Source: Campylobacterales bacterium (GTDB lineage Bacteria > Campylobacterota > Campylobacteria > Campylobacterales > SZUA-545). From it: DNA of 7,449 bases. Where the stretch lies: positions 1 through 7,449 of the forward strand of contig JAOXRY010000041.1 of the NCBI GenBank assembly GCA_025800305.1, read 5' to 3'. The notes below the pieces were generated by a model that did not search any database, was not told the DNA's origin, and saw nothing but the letters and a program-made list of their open reading frames with translations. Below are positions 1 to 6,426 of the stretch, piece by piece. Both the position numbers and the translations under genes were made by a program. The first letter of the stretch is position 1; each line of letters begins with the position of its first letter.

Positions 1-356
1 GTGATTACATTGATATTGTTTGTAGTGGTGAGGATTGTAAAGAGTGTAAGATCTATGTTGATAACCAACAAATAGAGAAACAACCAGAACTTTTTAAAAA
101 GCGACCAAAAGTTCATCGATTTGATGAAAATGGGTATTTAGAAGAGAAAAAATACAAGGATGAAATCTGTTTTACCTACCAGATTTTTTCAAATAACAGT
201 AGTACAAATATGTTTTTAGAGTATGATTCAAAATATTATGTTTTTTACTCATCAATTAAGAAGACAGAAGAGTTTAATGATTATGATGAAGCATTAAAAG
301 CGTATGATCCAAAAGATATTCTTCCTACAGAGAATAGTCACTTTTATAAAGATTAA
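1..356 (+). CDS. Unrecognised protein, 3' part only
   Basis: An open frame runs from the window edge (first full codon at position 3) to a TAA at 354-356, giving 117 visible residues; the start lies outside the window. The visible part opens with a cysteine cluster, CSGEDCKECK, about six residues in. It then continues as a hydrophilic, tyrosine- and lysine-rich sequence with no membrane segment, ending in NSHFYKD. Codon use matches the genes downstream, which supports a real gene. I recognise no family. The three closely spaced cysteines could bind a metal or form a disulfide, but this is only a guess, because the N-terminus that would show a signal peptide is missing. The next gene on the same strand starts 26 bases after the stop, with its own ribosome binding site, so the two are probably co-transcribed. 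Confidence 0.7.
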   Translation, partial: DYIDIVCSGEDCKECKIYVDNQQIEKQPELFKKRPKVHRFDENGYLEEKKYKDEICFTYQIFSNNSSTNMFLEYDSKYYVFYSSIKKTEEFNDYDEALKAYDPKDILPTENSHFYKD

Positions 357-369
357 TATATTACAACTT

Positions 370-375
370 AGGAGA
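370..375 (+). promoter_or_regulatory. Ribosome binding site of the 80-codon gene
   Basis: AGGAGA lies 7 bases before the ATG at 383. It is the strongest Shine-Dalgarno sequence in the window. It fixes this start and is a main reason to believe that the short gene is translated. Confidence 0.8.
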
Positions 376-382
376 AAGTCAT

Positions 383-625
383 ATGACAAGAGAAGATGCA
401 TTTAAAGAATTTAAAGGTTATGAAGGAATAAGAAATGAGTTCTTTGCTTATTTAGATTCAAAAATTCCTTTTAAAGAAGGAACTAATTCCTATGATTTTG
501 AAAAGGCAGAAAAATTAAATCCAGAAGAGATTTATGAGCTTTTTTTTAAATTAGATTATCAGGCAAGAAAGGTAAGAGGAGTTGGAATAGAACTTCTTAA
601 TGAGTTTATTCCTGAAGAAAAATAG
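383..625 (+). CDS. Small unrecognised cytoplasmic protein (80 residues)
   Basis: This short gene has a clear ATG start behind an AGGAGA ribosome binding site and ends at TAG (623-625). The 80-residue product is highly charged, with many Glu and Lys, and rich in Phe and Tyr. It has no cysteine, no signal peptide and no membrane segment, so it is most likely a small soluble, mostly helical protein. Helical stretches are plausible around residues 1-25 and 40-75 (for example EEIYELFFKLDYQ). I do not recognise a family. It follows the partial gene at 1-356 by 26 bases and probably shares its transcript. Its stop lies one base from the stop of the convergent GGDEF gene, so its transcript must end inside that gene or be processed there. 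A stem-loop at 584-612 lies inside its last codons. Confidence 0.7.
   Translation: MTREDAFKEFKGYEGIRNEFFAYLDSKIPFKEGTNSYDFEKAEKLNPEEIYELFFKLDYQARKVRGVGIELLNEFIPEEK
584..612. repeat. Stem-loop inside the 3' end of the 80-codon gene
   Basis: GGAATA, a bulged G, then AACT (584-594) pair with AGTTTATTCC (603-612) around an 8-base loop, giving ten base pairs with one bulge. It sits 11 bases before the stop codon, at a junction where two genes converge with one base between them. Neither strand shows a T-run directly after the stem, so calling it a terminator would be speculative. A role in 3'-end protection or stalling is equally possible, as is chance. Confidence 0.35.
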
Positions 626-626
626 T

Positions 627-1811
627 CTATAAAACTCTACCTTTTACTCCATTTCTACCACTCTCTTTTGTTTGGTAAAGATACTCATCAGCTTTTTCCA
701 TAGTTCTATCTAGGTTAGTTGTATTATCTGGAATGAAAGAGAGATATCCTAAAGAAATAGAAACATTTTTTGAAACTTCACTAGCTTTATGAGGGATTTT
801 AAGATCTCTTACTTTTTCAACAACATAGTCAGCCATCAGTGAAGCATTACTACTGTCTTCACCAGAGATTAAAATACCAAACTCTTCACCACCAAGTCTA
901 AAAACAAAATCACAAGGTCTTCTTAGGTTTGTTTTAAAGCAGTTGGCAACATCTTTTAATACATCATCTCCCATACCGTGACCATAAGTGTCATTGTATT
1001 TTTTAAAGTAGTCAATATCAATCATCATAAAAGTAAGGTGTTTTCTCTCTCTTTGGCATTTTCTAGCTTCTTGATGGAATATATCTGTAAAATGTCTTCT
1101 GTTGTAGAGTTTTGTAAGAGGATCTGTAATAGAAAGATCTCTTAATTCTTTTGCCATATTAATCAAAGAATCTTCATTTTTTTTAATACTTTTAACAATG
1201 AAGTAAGAAATTGTAGCAATAGAAATAGCCATAAAAAACAGTATTACACCTAAAATCATTAGAGTGTAGCTATAATTTTCATTAATCAGTGTTTTTTGAA
1301 TATAAGCGTTATCAGTTTCGTAATTGATAGTTTTTTCTAAAGCTTTTGCCATTGGTTCTAGCCTATGGATGATTCTATTAAGGCTTACTTTTTTATTGTT
1401 AGAAATTGCAATTTTGATATCTTCAAAATAAAGAATTGTATTTTGAATAAGTGAGTCTACAAGTTTTACATTTTTAAGTTCTTTATCTGTCTTGTAAGAG
1501 TTCTTATAATATTTCCAATTATTGGCTATTTGGGTTTGTAGATCTTTGATGTTTTTAATTGAATTATCTGTTGTAAGGTTTCTATTTTGATAATTGATTG
1601 TCTCTTTTATTATATCTTCGTTGATGATTGTACTGATGTTTTTTAGTTTAACAACTTGCACATAACTACCAAAGTAGATTAAATCTATACTTCTTTTCAT
1701 CTTTGTTGTATTGTCATAACCGACAAAAAGAACAAATGTAAAACCCATTACAAAAGTTGCTAAAAGAAGTGTAAGTTTATCTAAAGTAGAAAATCGTTTT
1801 ATTTTAATCAT
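627..1811 (-). CDS. Membrane-bound GGDEF diguanylate cyclase
   Basis: The 394-residue product should make cyclic-di-GMP from two GTP at the inner face of the membrane. It has a hydrophobic segment at residues 13-31, a periplasmic region at about 32-181, a second segment at 182-206, and a GGDEF domain from about 225 to the end. The region between the membrane segments is rich in Lys, Asn and Ile, looks helical, and resembles four-helix-bundle sensors. The domain holds the entry motif DPLTKLYNRRHF, the DIDYFKKYND segment and the active-site loop GGEEF at 307-311. An RxxD inhibitory site (RPCD, 298-301) sits at the usual spacing, so feedback inhibition by product is expected. No EAL domain and no clear HAMP domain are present. 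The start ATG has no recognisable Shine-Dalgarno sequence, yet the next Met (22) lies inside the membrane helix, so Met1 is kept. It follows the kinase gene by 41 bases and is probably co-transcribed with it. The sensed signal is unknown. Confidence 0.93.
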   Translation of the reverse strand: MIKIKRFSTLDKLTLLLATFVMGFTFVLFVGYDNTTKMKRSIDLIYFGSYVQVVKLKNISTIINEDIIKETINYQNRNLTTDNSIKNIKDLQTQIANNWKYYKNSYKTDKELKNVKLVDSLIQNTILYFEDIKIAISNNKKVSLNRIIHRLEPMAKALEKTINYETDNAYIQKTLINENYSYTLMILGVILFFMAISIATISYFIVKSIKKNEDSLINMAKELRDLSITDPLTKLYNRRHFTDIFHQEARKCQRERKHLTFMMIDIDYFKKYNDTYGHGMGDDVLKDVANCFKTNLRRPCDFVFRLGGEEFGILISGEDSSNASLMADYVVEKVRDLKIPHKASEVSKNVSISLGYLSFIPDNTTNLDRTMEKADEYLYQTKESGRNGVKGRVL

Positions 1812-1852
1812 TATTAATATTTTATAGTTTTAATGATAAAGACATAAGAATG

Positions 1853-3007
1853 TTAAATGTTTTTTGGCAGAGTTATTATAAACTTTGCACCGTTTAGAGT
1901 ATTAGCAACTTTAAGTATTCCTTTATTGTGTCCTTCAATAATTGTCTTTGACATATAAAGTCCTAAGCCTGTTCCATGTTTCCCTTTTGTAGAAAAATAT
2001 GGATTAAAAATTTTTTCTAGTGATTTAGGATGAATTCCTCCTCCATTGTCTTCTATACAGATCTCTATAGAAGAGTTATCTTCAGTAGAGGATATTTTTA
2101 TTTGTCTATTTTGAATATTATTTTCAAGGAAGGCATCTTTTGCATTATTTAGGATATTTAAAAGTGCTTGAACAAATTCATTTTTAAAGACCTTTACAAA
2201 AGAGGTACATTGGTAGTCTTGGATGACTTGAATCTCTTCATCTTCAAAAGCATATTTTAAAAGTTTTAGTCCATCATTGATAACTTTTCTTACAAGAATG
2301 TTTTCTGCTTTTTTATCAGGTTTAAAAAAACTTTGGAAGTCCTCTATAGTGTCTGAAAGATAAGTTGTTGTATCAATTGTTTGATTGAGATTTTTAAGTA
2401 GTGTCTCTTCATCCAGTGTGCCTAGCTCTTTTCTCGTTAATAGATTTATCGCCATAACAGAAATAGAGTTAAGAGGTTGTCTCCATTGGTGGGCTATCAT
2501 GCTAAGCATTTCTCCCATTGCCATAAGTTTGGACTGATGAGTAAGTATTTTTCTTTTTTCTTCATTTTCTTTTTGCTCTTTTTCCAATGAAAATTTCATC
2601 TCAATTTTACAAATAGTTTTTTCCAGTGTCTTAAAAAATTGCTCTTTTTTTATTGGTTTTAGTAAGTAACCATCTACTCCTAATTCGATAGTTTTAGTAA
2701 AAGTGGTAGGGTCATCTTTATGGGAAACTACTATTATTTTAACTTCTGGATTTTTCTTTTTAATTTGTTCTGTAGCATCTAAACCGTGAAGATTTGGAAG
2801 TTCTAAATCCATAATAACAATATCATACTCTTTCTCATTAAAAAGTCTAACAGCTTGGTTACCATCAACTGCAACATCAATAAAATGAAAAACCTGTTCC
2901 AGTAAAGTAAGAGTTATTTTTCGTAAAATTCTTTCATCTTCTACATAGAGAACATTAAGTTTTTTAGAAAAATTTAAGAGATCAATTTTTTCAAATATTA
3001 CTGACAT
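1853..3007 (-). CDS. Cytoplasmic receiver-histidine kinase hybrid (REC first)
   Basis: The 384-residue protein has an N-terminal receiver domain (about 16-128) followed by a linker coiled coil and a histidine kinase core. In the receiver, the acidic pair is E23/D24, the phospho-acceptor is D67 (IVIMDLELP), and the switch residues are S95 and K117. The kinase has its H-box at 170-180, with H173 in the HQWRQPLN form. It also has an N-box around 284-292 (NILNNAKDA), a G1 box IEDNGGGI at 318-325, an F-box at 333-341 and a G2 box GTGLGL at 345-350. All key residues are intact. There is no membrane segment, so it acts in the cytoplasm and probably receives phosphate or signals from another kinase. 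No stand-alone response regulator is adjacent; the next gene is a diguanylate cyclase without a receiver. An AAAGG ribosome site (3014-3018) lies 6 bases before the ATG. The assignment is firm; the partner is unknown. Confidence 0.94.
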   Translation of the reverse strand: MSVIFEKIDLLNFSKKLNVLYVEDERILRKITLTLLEQVFHFIDVAVDGNQAVRLFNEKEYDIVIMDLELPNLHGLDATEQIKKKNPEVKIIVVSHKDDPTTFTKTIELGVDGYLLKPIKKEQFFKTLEKTICKIEMKFSLEKEQKENEEKRKILTHQSKLMAMGEMLSMIAHQWRQPLNSISVMAINLLTRKELGTLDEETLLKNLNQTIDTTTYLSDTIEDFQSFFKPDKKAENILVRKVINDGLKLLKYAFEDEEIQVIQDYQCTSFVKVFKNEFVQALLNILNNAKDAFLENNIQNRQIKISSTEDNSSIEICIEDNGGGIHPKSLEKIFNPYFSTKGKHGTGLGLYMSKTIIEGHNKGILKVANTLNGAKFIITLPKNI

Positions 3008-3025
3008 GTAAAACCTTTGAAAAAA

Positions 3026-3031
3026 ATTCTA
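3026..3031 (-). promoter_or_regulatory. Candidate -10 box for the kinase and GGDEF genes
   Basis: Read on the minus strand, TAGAAT matches TATAAT at 5 of 6 positions and is preceded by a T-run, as in many Campylobacterota promoters. No good -35 box is visible, and the implied leader is only about a dozen bases, just enough for the AAAGG ribosome site. It would let the kinase and cyclase be transcribed separately from the chemoreceptor gene upstream. The support is weak. Confidence 0.3.
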
Positions 3032-3075
3032 CTAGAAAAAAGTGATATGAAAATTACTTCCTCTATTAATTAAGG

Positions 3076-3105
3076 ATTACAAGAGAGAATAGTCTCTCTT
3101 GTAGT
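3076..3105 (-). terminator. Stem-loop after the chemoreceptor gene, possible terminator
   Basis: ACAAGAGAGA (3079-3088) and TCTCTCTTGT (3093-3102) form a perfect 10-bp stem with a 4-base loop, extendable by three further pairs including one G-T wobble. It begins 14 bases past the chemoreceptor stop and lies before the kinase gene. The sequence after the stem on the minus strand is AATCCTTAATT, not a solid T-run. It may therefore be a weak terminator, or a stabilising or processing hairpin that lowers read-through into the kinase and cyclase genes. Confidence 0.5.
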
Positions 3106-3119
3106 AAAGTAATTAAACT

Positions 3120-5249
3120 TTAGATTTTGAATCTTTCTAACTGTTTGTTAAGAGATTCTGTCATTTTATTTAAGTAACTTGAAGCTTCTGCTATCTCCTC
3201 TATACTTCTTGCATTTGAGGATGTGTTTTCACTTACTATTTCTACATTTCCTATGATTTCTTTTGCAGATAGTGTTGTTTCTTTAGATCTTTCTAAAGAT
3301 GCTTCAGCTTCCACAACAGCATTTTCCATTACATCTGATGTTGTATTAATCAATTGCTCAACATTAACAGAGACATCTGCTAATTTTTGAATAGCAGTAG
3401 CATTATGATTCATTTGGGTTCCTGCATCCATAATAGATTGAACAATCACACTAATAGTTGAGTTGATCTCTGTAAGAGACTTTTGAGTTCTTTCTGCCAA
3501 CTTTCTAACTTCATCAGCGACAACAGCAAAACCACGTCCATGTTCACCAGCACGGGCTGCTTCAATTGCTGCATTAAGGGCAAGAAGGTTTGTCTGTTCT
3601 GCTATATCTGAAATAACTTCTAGGATACCTTTTACCTGCTCAGCATCTTGAGATAATTGTCCTAATGAGTGTGCCAGTTCTGTCTCTTGTTCAGAGCTTG
3701 ATTGAATTTGTTCAACCATATTCAAAATATTATTTTTAGCTTGTGATAAGTTGTCATTAGCTCCTATAAGATTTTCTTTTGTTGTATTTGAATCACTGAT
3801 AGATCTTTCTAATGCATCTTCTACACTCTTCCCTTTTCCATAAGCATTCTTAACAAGTTCTGTAGACTTTTCTGCTTTTTGTCCAACATTTAAAGTAGTA
3901 GAACTTAACTCTTCTGATATAGCCATGTTTTCAGTAGAAATTTTATTAGCATCTAAAATAATTTCATGAACTTTTTCAATAAAATCATTCATATACTTGG
4001 AACTTTCTCCAATTTCATCTGTAGAGTTAACAGGAAGTCTTACTGTAAGATCTCCTCCTTGAGAACTAAGGTTTTTCATTGTTGATTTAAGATCATCAAT
4101 TGGCCTTAAGATAAAAGCTCTTGTTGTTAAAACTGTTAATCCAACAGCAGCGAGAATAACAACAAATACAGAAAGTAGATTACTTACTGTAGCATTGGAG
4201 ATCTCTTCACTTGCATTCTCTTTCATTTCATTGACATCTCTTTCGATATCATCTATATATACACCTGTACCAACAATCCATCCCCAAGGTTTAAATACTT
4301 CTATGTAGGAAAGTTTATCAACAGGTTTGTCAAAACCAGGTTTAGACCACTGATACTCAACAAATCCTTTTCCTTTCTCTTTCCCTTTTTTTACCATTTC
4401 TACAAAAAGAGCTTTTCCATTGGGATCTTTAACCCCTAATATATTTGTTCCATCAAGTTTAGGTTTGATAGGGTGCATTTTCATTACACCTTCTAAATCA
4501 TTAATCCAGAAGTAGTTTTTGTGTCCATTTCCAAATCTCATGGCAAAAATTGTTTTTAACGCTTCTTTTTGAACTTCTTCAGTGACATTATCAACATATG
4601 CCCCTGTACCTATAACCCATCTTAAAGGTTTAAAAAGAACAACATAAGAGATTTTATCTTGTGGTGTATCAAAACCTGGTTTACTCCATTGGTAGTCTAC
4701 AAAACCTTCTCCATCATCTTTAACTTCGTTAACCATTTCGATGAAAAGAGGTTTTCCATTAGGATCTTTTACTCCACCAATGGCCTTTCCGTCAAGTGAA
4801 GGTTTTATTGGGTGCATTATCATGTTAGGATCCATATCATTGATCCAGAAATAGCCACTTTTCCCATATCTTGCATTTTTAACTATTTTTTTCAGATTAT
4901 TTTGAAGCTGTTTAGAAGATTGCTTAGTTCGATTTTCAACATAATAACCTTTTAAAACAGAAACTAAAGATTCCATTTGAAGTTTTAATTTTTTCTCTAC
5001 TTCATGTTTAATTTTATCTTTCGATGTTCTAGCATAAAAGGACTCAATTGTCTTTTTTGCAATTAAAACGTTGTCTTCTAAGATCTCTTTTTTAGATTGA
5101 AAAATCTTTTTTTCATATATATTGATGTTACTATTAGTAGCATGAGTTATTGTTCTAATTTGGAAAAAAGTTAAGATAACTGATACGACAAGAAGTGGTA
5201 CTAGGCTTAGGATTAGTACTTTCTTCATTACTGGAAGGTTGTTAAACAT
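3120..5249 (-). CDS. Methyl-accepting chemotaxis protein with double Cache sensor
   Basis: The 709-residue transmembrane chemoreceptor should sense a small extracellular ligand and control CheA/CheW. Membrane segments lie at about 10-29 and 355-376. Between them is a helical lead-in (about 40-125) and then two tandem Cache modules (about 127-220 and 239-333), each running from an FWIND motif to GTGxYxD, as in the dCache_2 family. A HAMP domain follows at about 377-431, then the long coiled-coil signalling domain with the conserved hairpin tip (about 545-590, containing ALNAAIEAARAGEHGRGFAV). The C-terminus ends in LERFKI and lacks a CheR/CheB tether pentapeptide of the NWETF type. AAGGGA (5255-5260) lies 5 bases before the ATG, which favours Met1 over Met8. 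The gene is divergent from the exported-protein gene at 5383. The ligand cannot be read from sequence; small organic acids are common for this sensor class. Confidence 0.95.
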   Translation of the reverse strand: MFNNLPVMKKVLILSLVPLLVVSVILTFFQIRTITHATNSNINIYEKKIFQSKKEILEDNVLIAKKTIESFYARTSKDKIKHEVEKKLKLQMESLVSVLKGYYVENRTKQSSKQLQNNLKKIVKNARYGKSGYFWINDMDPNMIMHPIKPSLDGKAIGGVKDPNGKPLFIEMVNEVKDDGEGFVDYQWSKPGFDTPQDKISYVVLFKPLRWVIGTGAYVDNVTEEVQKEALKTIFAMRFGNGHKNYFWINDLEGVMKMHPIKPKLDGTNILGVKDPNGKALFVEMVKKGKEKGKGFVEYQWSKPGFDKPVDKLSYIEVFKPWGWIVGTGVYIDDIERDVNEMKENASEEISNATVSNLLSVFVVILAAVGLTVLTTRAFILRPIDDLKSTMKNLSSQGGDLTVRLPVNSTDEIGESSKYMNDFIEKVHEIILDANKISTENMAISEELSSTTLNVGQKAEKSTELVKNAYGKGKSVEDALERSISDSNTTKENLIGANDNLSQAKNNILNMVEQIQSSSEQETELAHSLGQLSQDAEQVKGILEVISDIAEQTNLLALNAAIEAARAGEHGRGFAVVADEVRKLAERTQKSLTEINSTISVIVQSIMDAGTQMNHNATAIQKLADVSVNVEQLINTTSDVMENAVVEAEASLERSKETTLSAKEIIGNVEIVSENTSSNARSIEEIAEASSYLNKMTESLNKQLERFKI
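4251..4862 (-). repeat. Tandem duplication of the Cache module within the chemoreceptor
   Basis: Residues 130-220 (encoded by 4862-4590) and 243-333 (encoded by 4523-4251) align over 91 positions without a gap, with about 58 identical residues by hand count. Shared blocks include YFWIND, MHPIKP, GVKDPNGK, YQWSKPGFD and GTG. A 22-residue linker separates the copies. This is closer than is usual between the two halves of a double Cache sensor and points to fairly recent duplication or conversion. Confidence 0.8.
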
Positions 5250-5254
5250 TAGGT

Positions 5255-5260
5255 TCCCTT
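5255..5260 (-). promoter_or_regulatory. Ribosome binding site of the chemoreceptor
   Basis: Read on the minus strand, AAGGGA stands 5 bases before the ATG at 5249. No comparable site precedes the in-frame Met8, so this decides the start. Confidence 0.7.
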
Positions 5261-5297
5261 AATAAATATCATAAATCATGATTGAGACTATCTAACA

Positions 5298-5326
5298 ATC
5301 ATAGCAAAAAAGTAGCTTAAACACAA
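5298..5326 (-). promoter_or_regulatory. Sigma70-type promoter of the chemoreceptor gene
   Basis: On the minus strand, TATGAT (5298-5303) is preceded by TGC, making an extended -10. A TTGTGT at 5321-5326 stands as a poor -35 at 17-base spacing. Transcription would start near 5291 and give a leader of about 40 bases. No FliA-type (sigma28) or sigma54 sequence was seen, although chemoreceptor genes are often under such control. Confidence 0.55.
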
Positions 5327-5344
5327 AAATAATTTTTTTTGCTA
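5302..5344. repeat. Inverted repeat joining the two divergent promoters
   Basis: TAGCAAAAAA at 5302-5311 and its exact reverse complement TTTTTTGCTA at 5335-5344 flank a 23-base centre. Each arm is the upstream part of one extended -10 element, so the palindrome arises from two promoters facing away from each other. It could also be an operator for a dimeric regulator. Confidence 0.6.
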
Positions 5345-5348
5345 CAAT
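5320..5348 (+). promoter_or_regulatory. Sigma70-type promoter of the exported-protein pair
   Basis: TACAAT (5343-5348) is preceded by TTGC and a run of eight T, making an extended -10 of the kind common in Campylobacterota. The position of the -35 (AACACA) is not recognisable. The start would be near 5355, leaving a leader of about 28 bases that includes the AAGG ribosome site at 5371-5374, 8 bases before the ATG. Confidence 0.6.
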
Positions 5349-5382
5349 TCATACTTAATAAGATAAATTAAAGGTTAAAGTA

Positions 5383-6426
5383 ATGGGAAAAATATTAGTT
5401 TTACTATTAGTGACTGCTTCTTTTTTAATGAGTGCAACAAACAACAGTTGCTCCTTTAAATTTGAGACAGAAAAAAGCAAAGTTGTTTTGCCAATTGGTT
5501 ATTACAACAACTATATCAAAGGAAAAAGAACATCTAGTCCTAAATATATTTACTCTACAGTAAGTATTAAAGGAATCGATAGTGGTTATACTTATTGTAT
5601 CGCTACAGTAGAAGGTGGGAAAAAGACATGTTTAAATAACTTTAGTGAACTGGTTGAAAATAGTAACATTAAACCTATCACTTTAGATGGAAAAGATAAT
5701 ACGTACTTCATGGTAAAAAATGAAAGTGTTTCTATTGATGTTTTAATTCCAGTAGTTAACAAATACGTAAAAAATGATAAAGTTGAATTGACACTTTTAA
5801 AATATAATCCAAAAGGGATTGTTGATGTTTGTAATCAACCAAGTAACAACTTATCAGTGGCATTTAAAAAATTCCAAGTTGATTATTCATTGACACAAAA
5901 AATTGTAGAAAGTGAGTCTTCAAAACCTGCTTTAGAAGTTGGATTAACGATTAAAAATCCAGACACTACACCAATTATTATTAGTGATATTTTTTCTGGT
6001 GCATTACATAAGAGTGTTAGTGGGGCAGATAATTTAACACTAAAAGTTAGTAAAGAGAATATGGCTGGTTTTTGTCTATCGATGGAGAGTGATCCAGATG
6101 ACTCTTCTTTAAGAGATGGAGAAGATTATTTCTGTAGAACGATCTCTTTATCACAATCAACAAATAAGAAAGCTTTAAAGATCTCTAGTAATTTTAAAAA
6201 TAAAAAATTTATTCAGTTACAAACTTGTAAAGGAAAATTTTGCCAAGAACCACATAAAGCTTTAGGTTCTAATGTAGCATTAGCTCTTAAAAAAGCTGGT
6301 TATAACCTAAAAGTTCAAAGTGGTAAAAAGGGTTCTTATATTTTAGTTGGTCCTTTTAGTGATAAACAATTCCCATTAGAATTAAAAAAAGTAAAAACAA
6401 TTGTTCCAAAAGCTAAATCTTTTTAG
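5383..6426 (+). CDS. Exported cysteine-rich protein with SPOR-like C-terminus
   Basis: The 347-residue product starts with a clear signal peptide (residues 1 to about 18, with cleavage likely after LMSA), so it should be periplasmic or outer-surface. It is probably not a lipoprotein, since no cysteine sits at the cleavage site. The mature part has eight cysteines (23, 72, 83, 150, 231, 251, 282, 287), an even number that suits disulfides. Residues 275-347 look SPOR-like: FIQLQTC, then LALKKAGY, then YILVGPF and a final helix, the pattern of domains that bind peptidoglycan stripped of stem peptides. That assignment is by pattern only. The N-terminal two thirds match no family I know. The next gene overlaps its end by 26 bases in another frame and encodes a paralogue of this C-terminal part. 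The pair is divergently promoted from the chemoreceptor gene; any functional link is unproven. Confidence 0.85.
   Translation: MGKILVLLLVTASFLMSATNNSCSFKFETEKSKVVLPIGYYNNYIKGKRTSSPKYIYSTVSIKGIDSGYTYCIATVEGGKKTCLNNFSELVENSNIKPITLDGKDNTYFMVKNESVSIDVLIPVVNKYVKNDKVELTLLKYNPKGIVDVCNQPSNNLSVAFKKFQVDYSLTQKIVESESSKPALEVGLTIKNPDTTPIIISDIFSGALHKSVSGADNLTLKVSKENMAGFCLSMESDPDDSSLRDGEDYFCRTISLSQSTNKKALKISSNFKNKKFIQLQTCKGKFCQEPHKALGSNVALALKKAGYNLKVQSGKKGSYILVGPFSDKQFPLELKKVKTIVPKAKSF

Noticed and set aside
5333..5340. Run of eight T in the promoter as a phase-variation tract
   Set aside because: T-runs just before the -10 are ordinary promoter architecture in this group, and the run is short; nothing in a single sequence shows length variation.
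5298..5340. Sigma54 promoter for the chemoreceptor gene (TTGCT present on the minus strand)
   Set aside because: No GG pair stands at the required distance upstream of the TTGCT, while an extended sigma70 -10 fits the same bases.
6384..6400. Programmed frameshift at the A7 run fusing the two exported proteins
   Set aside because: A +1 slip at that run meets a stop at 6392-6394 and a -1 slip gives the wrong frame. Both proteins also have their own signal peptide and complete C-terminal module.
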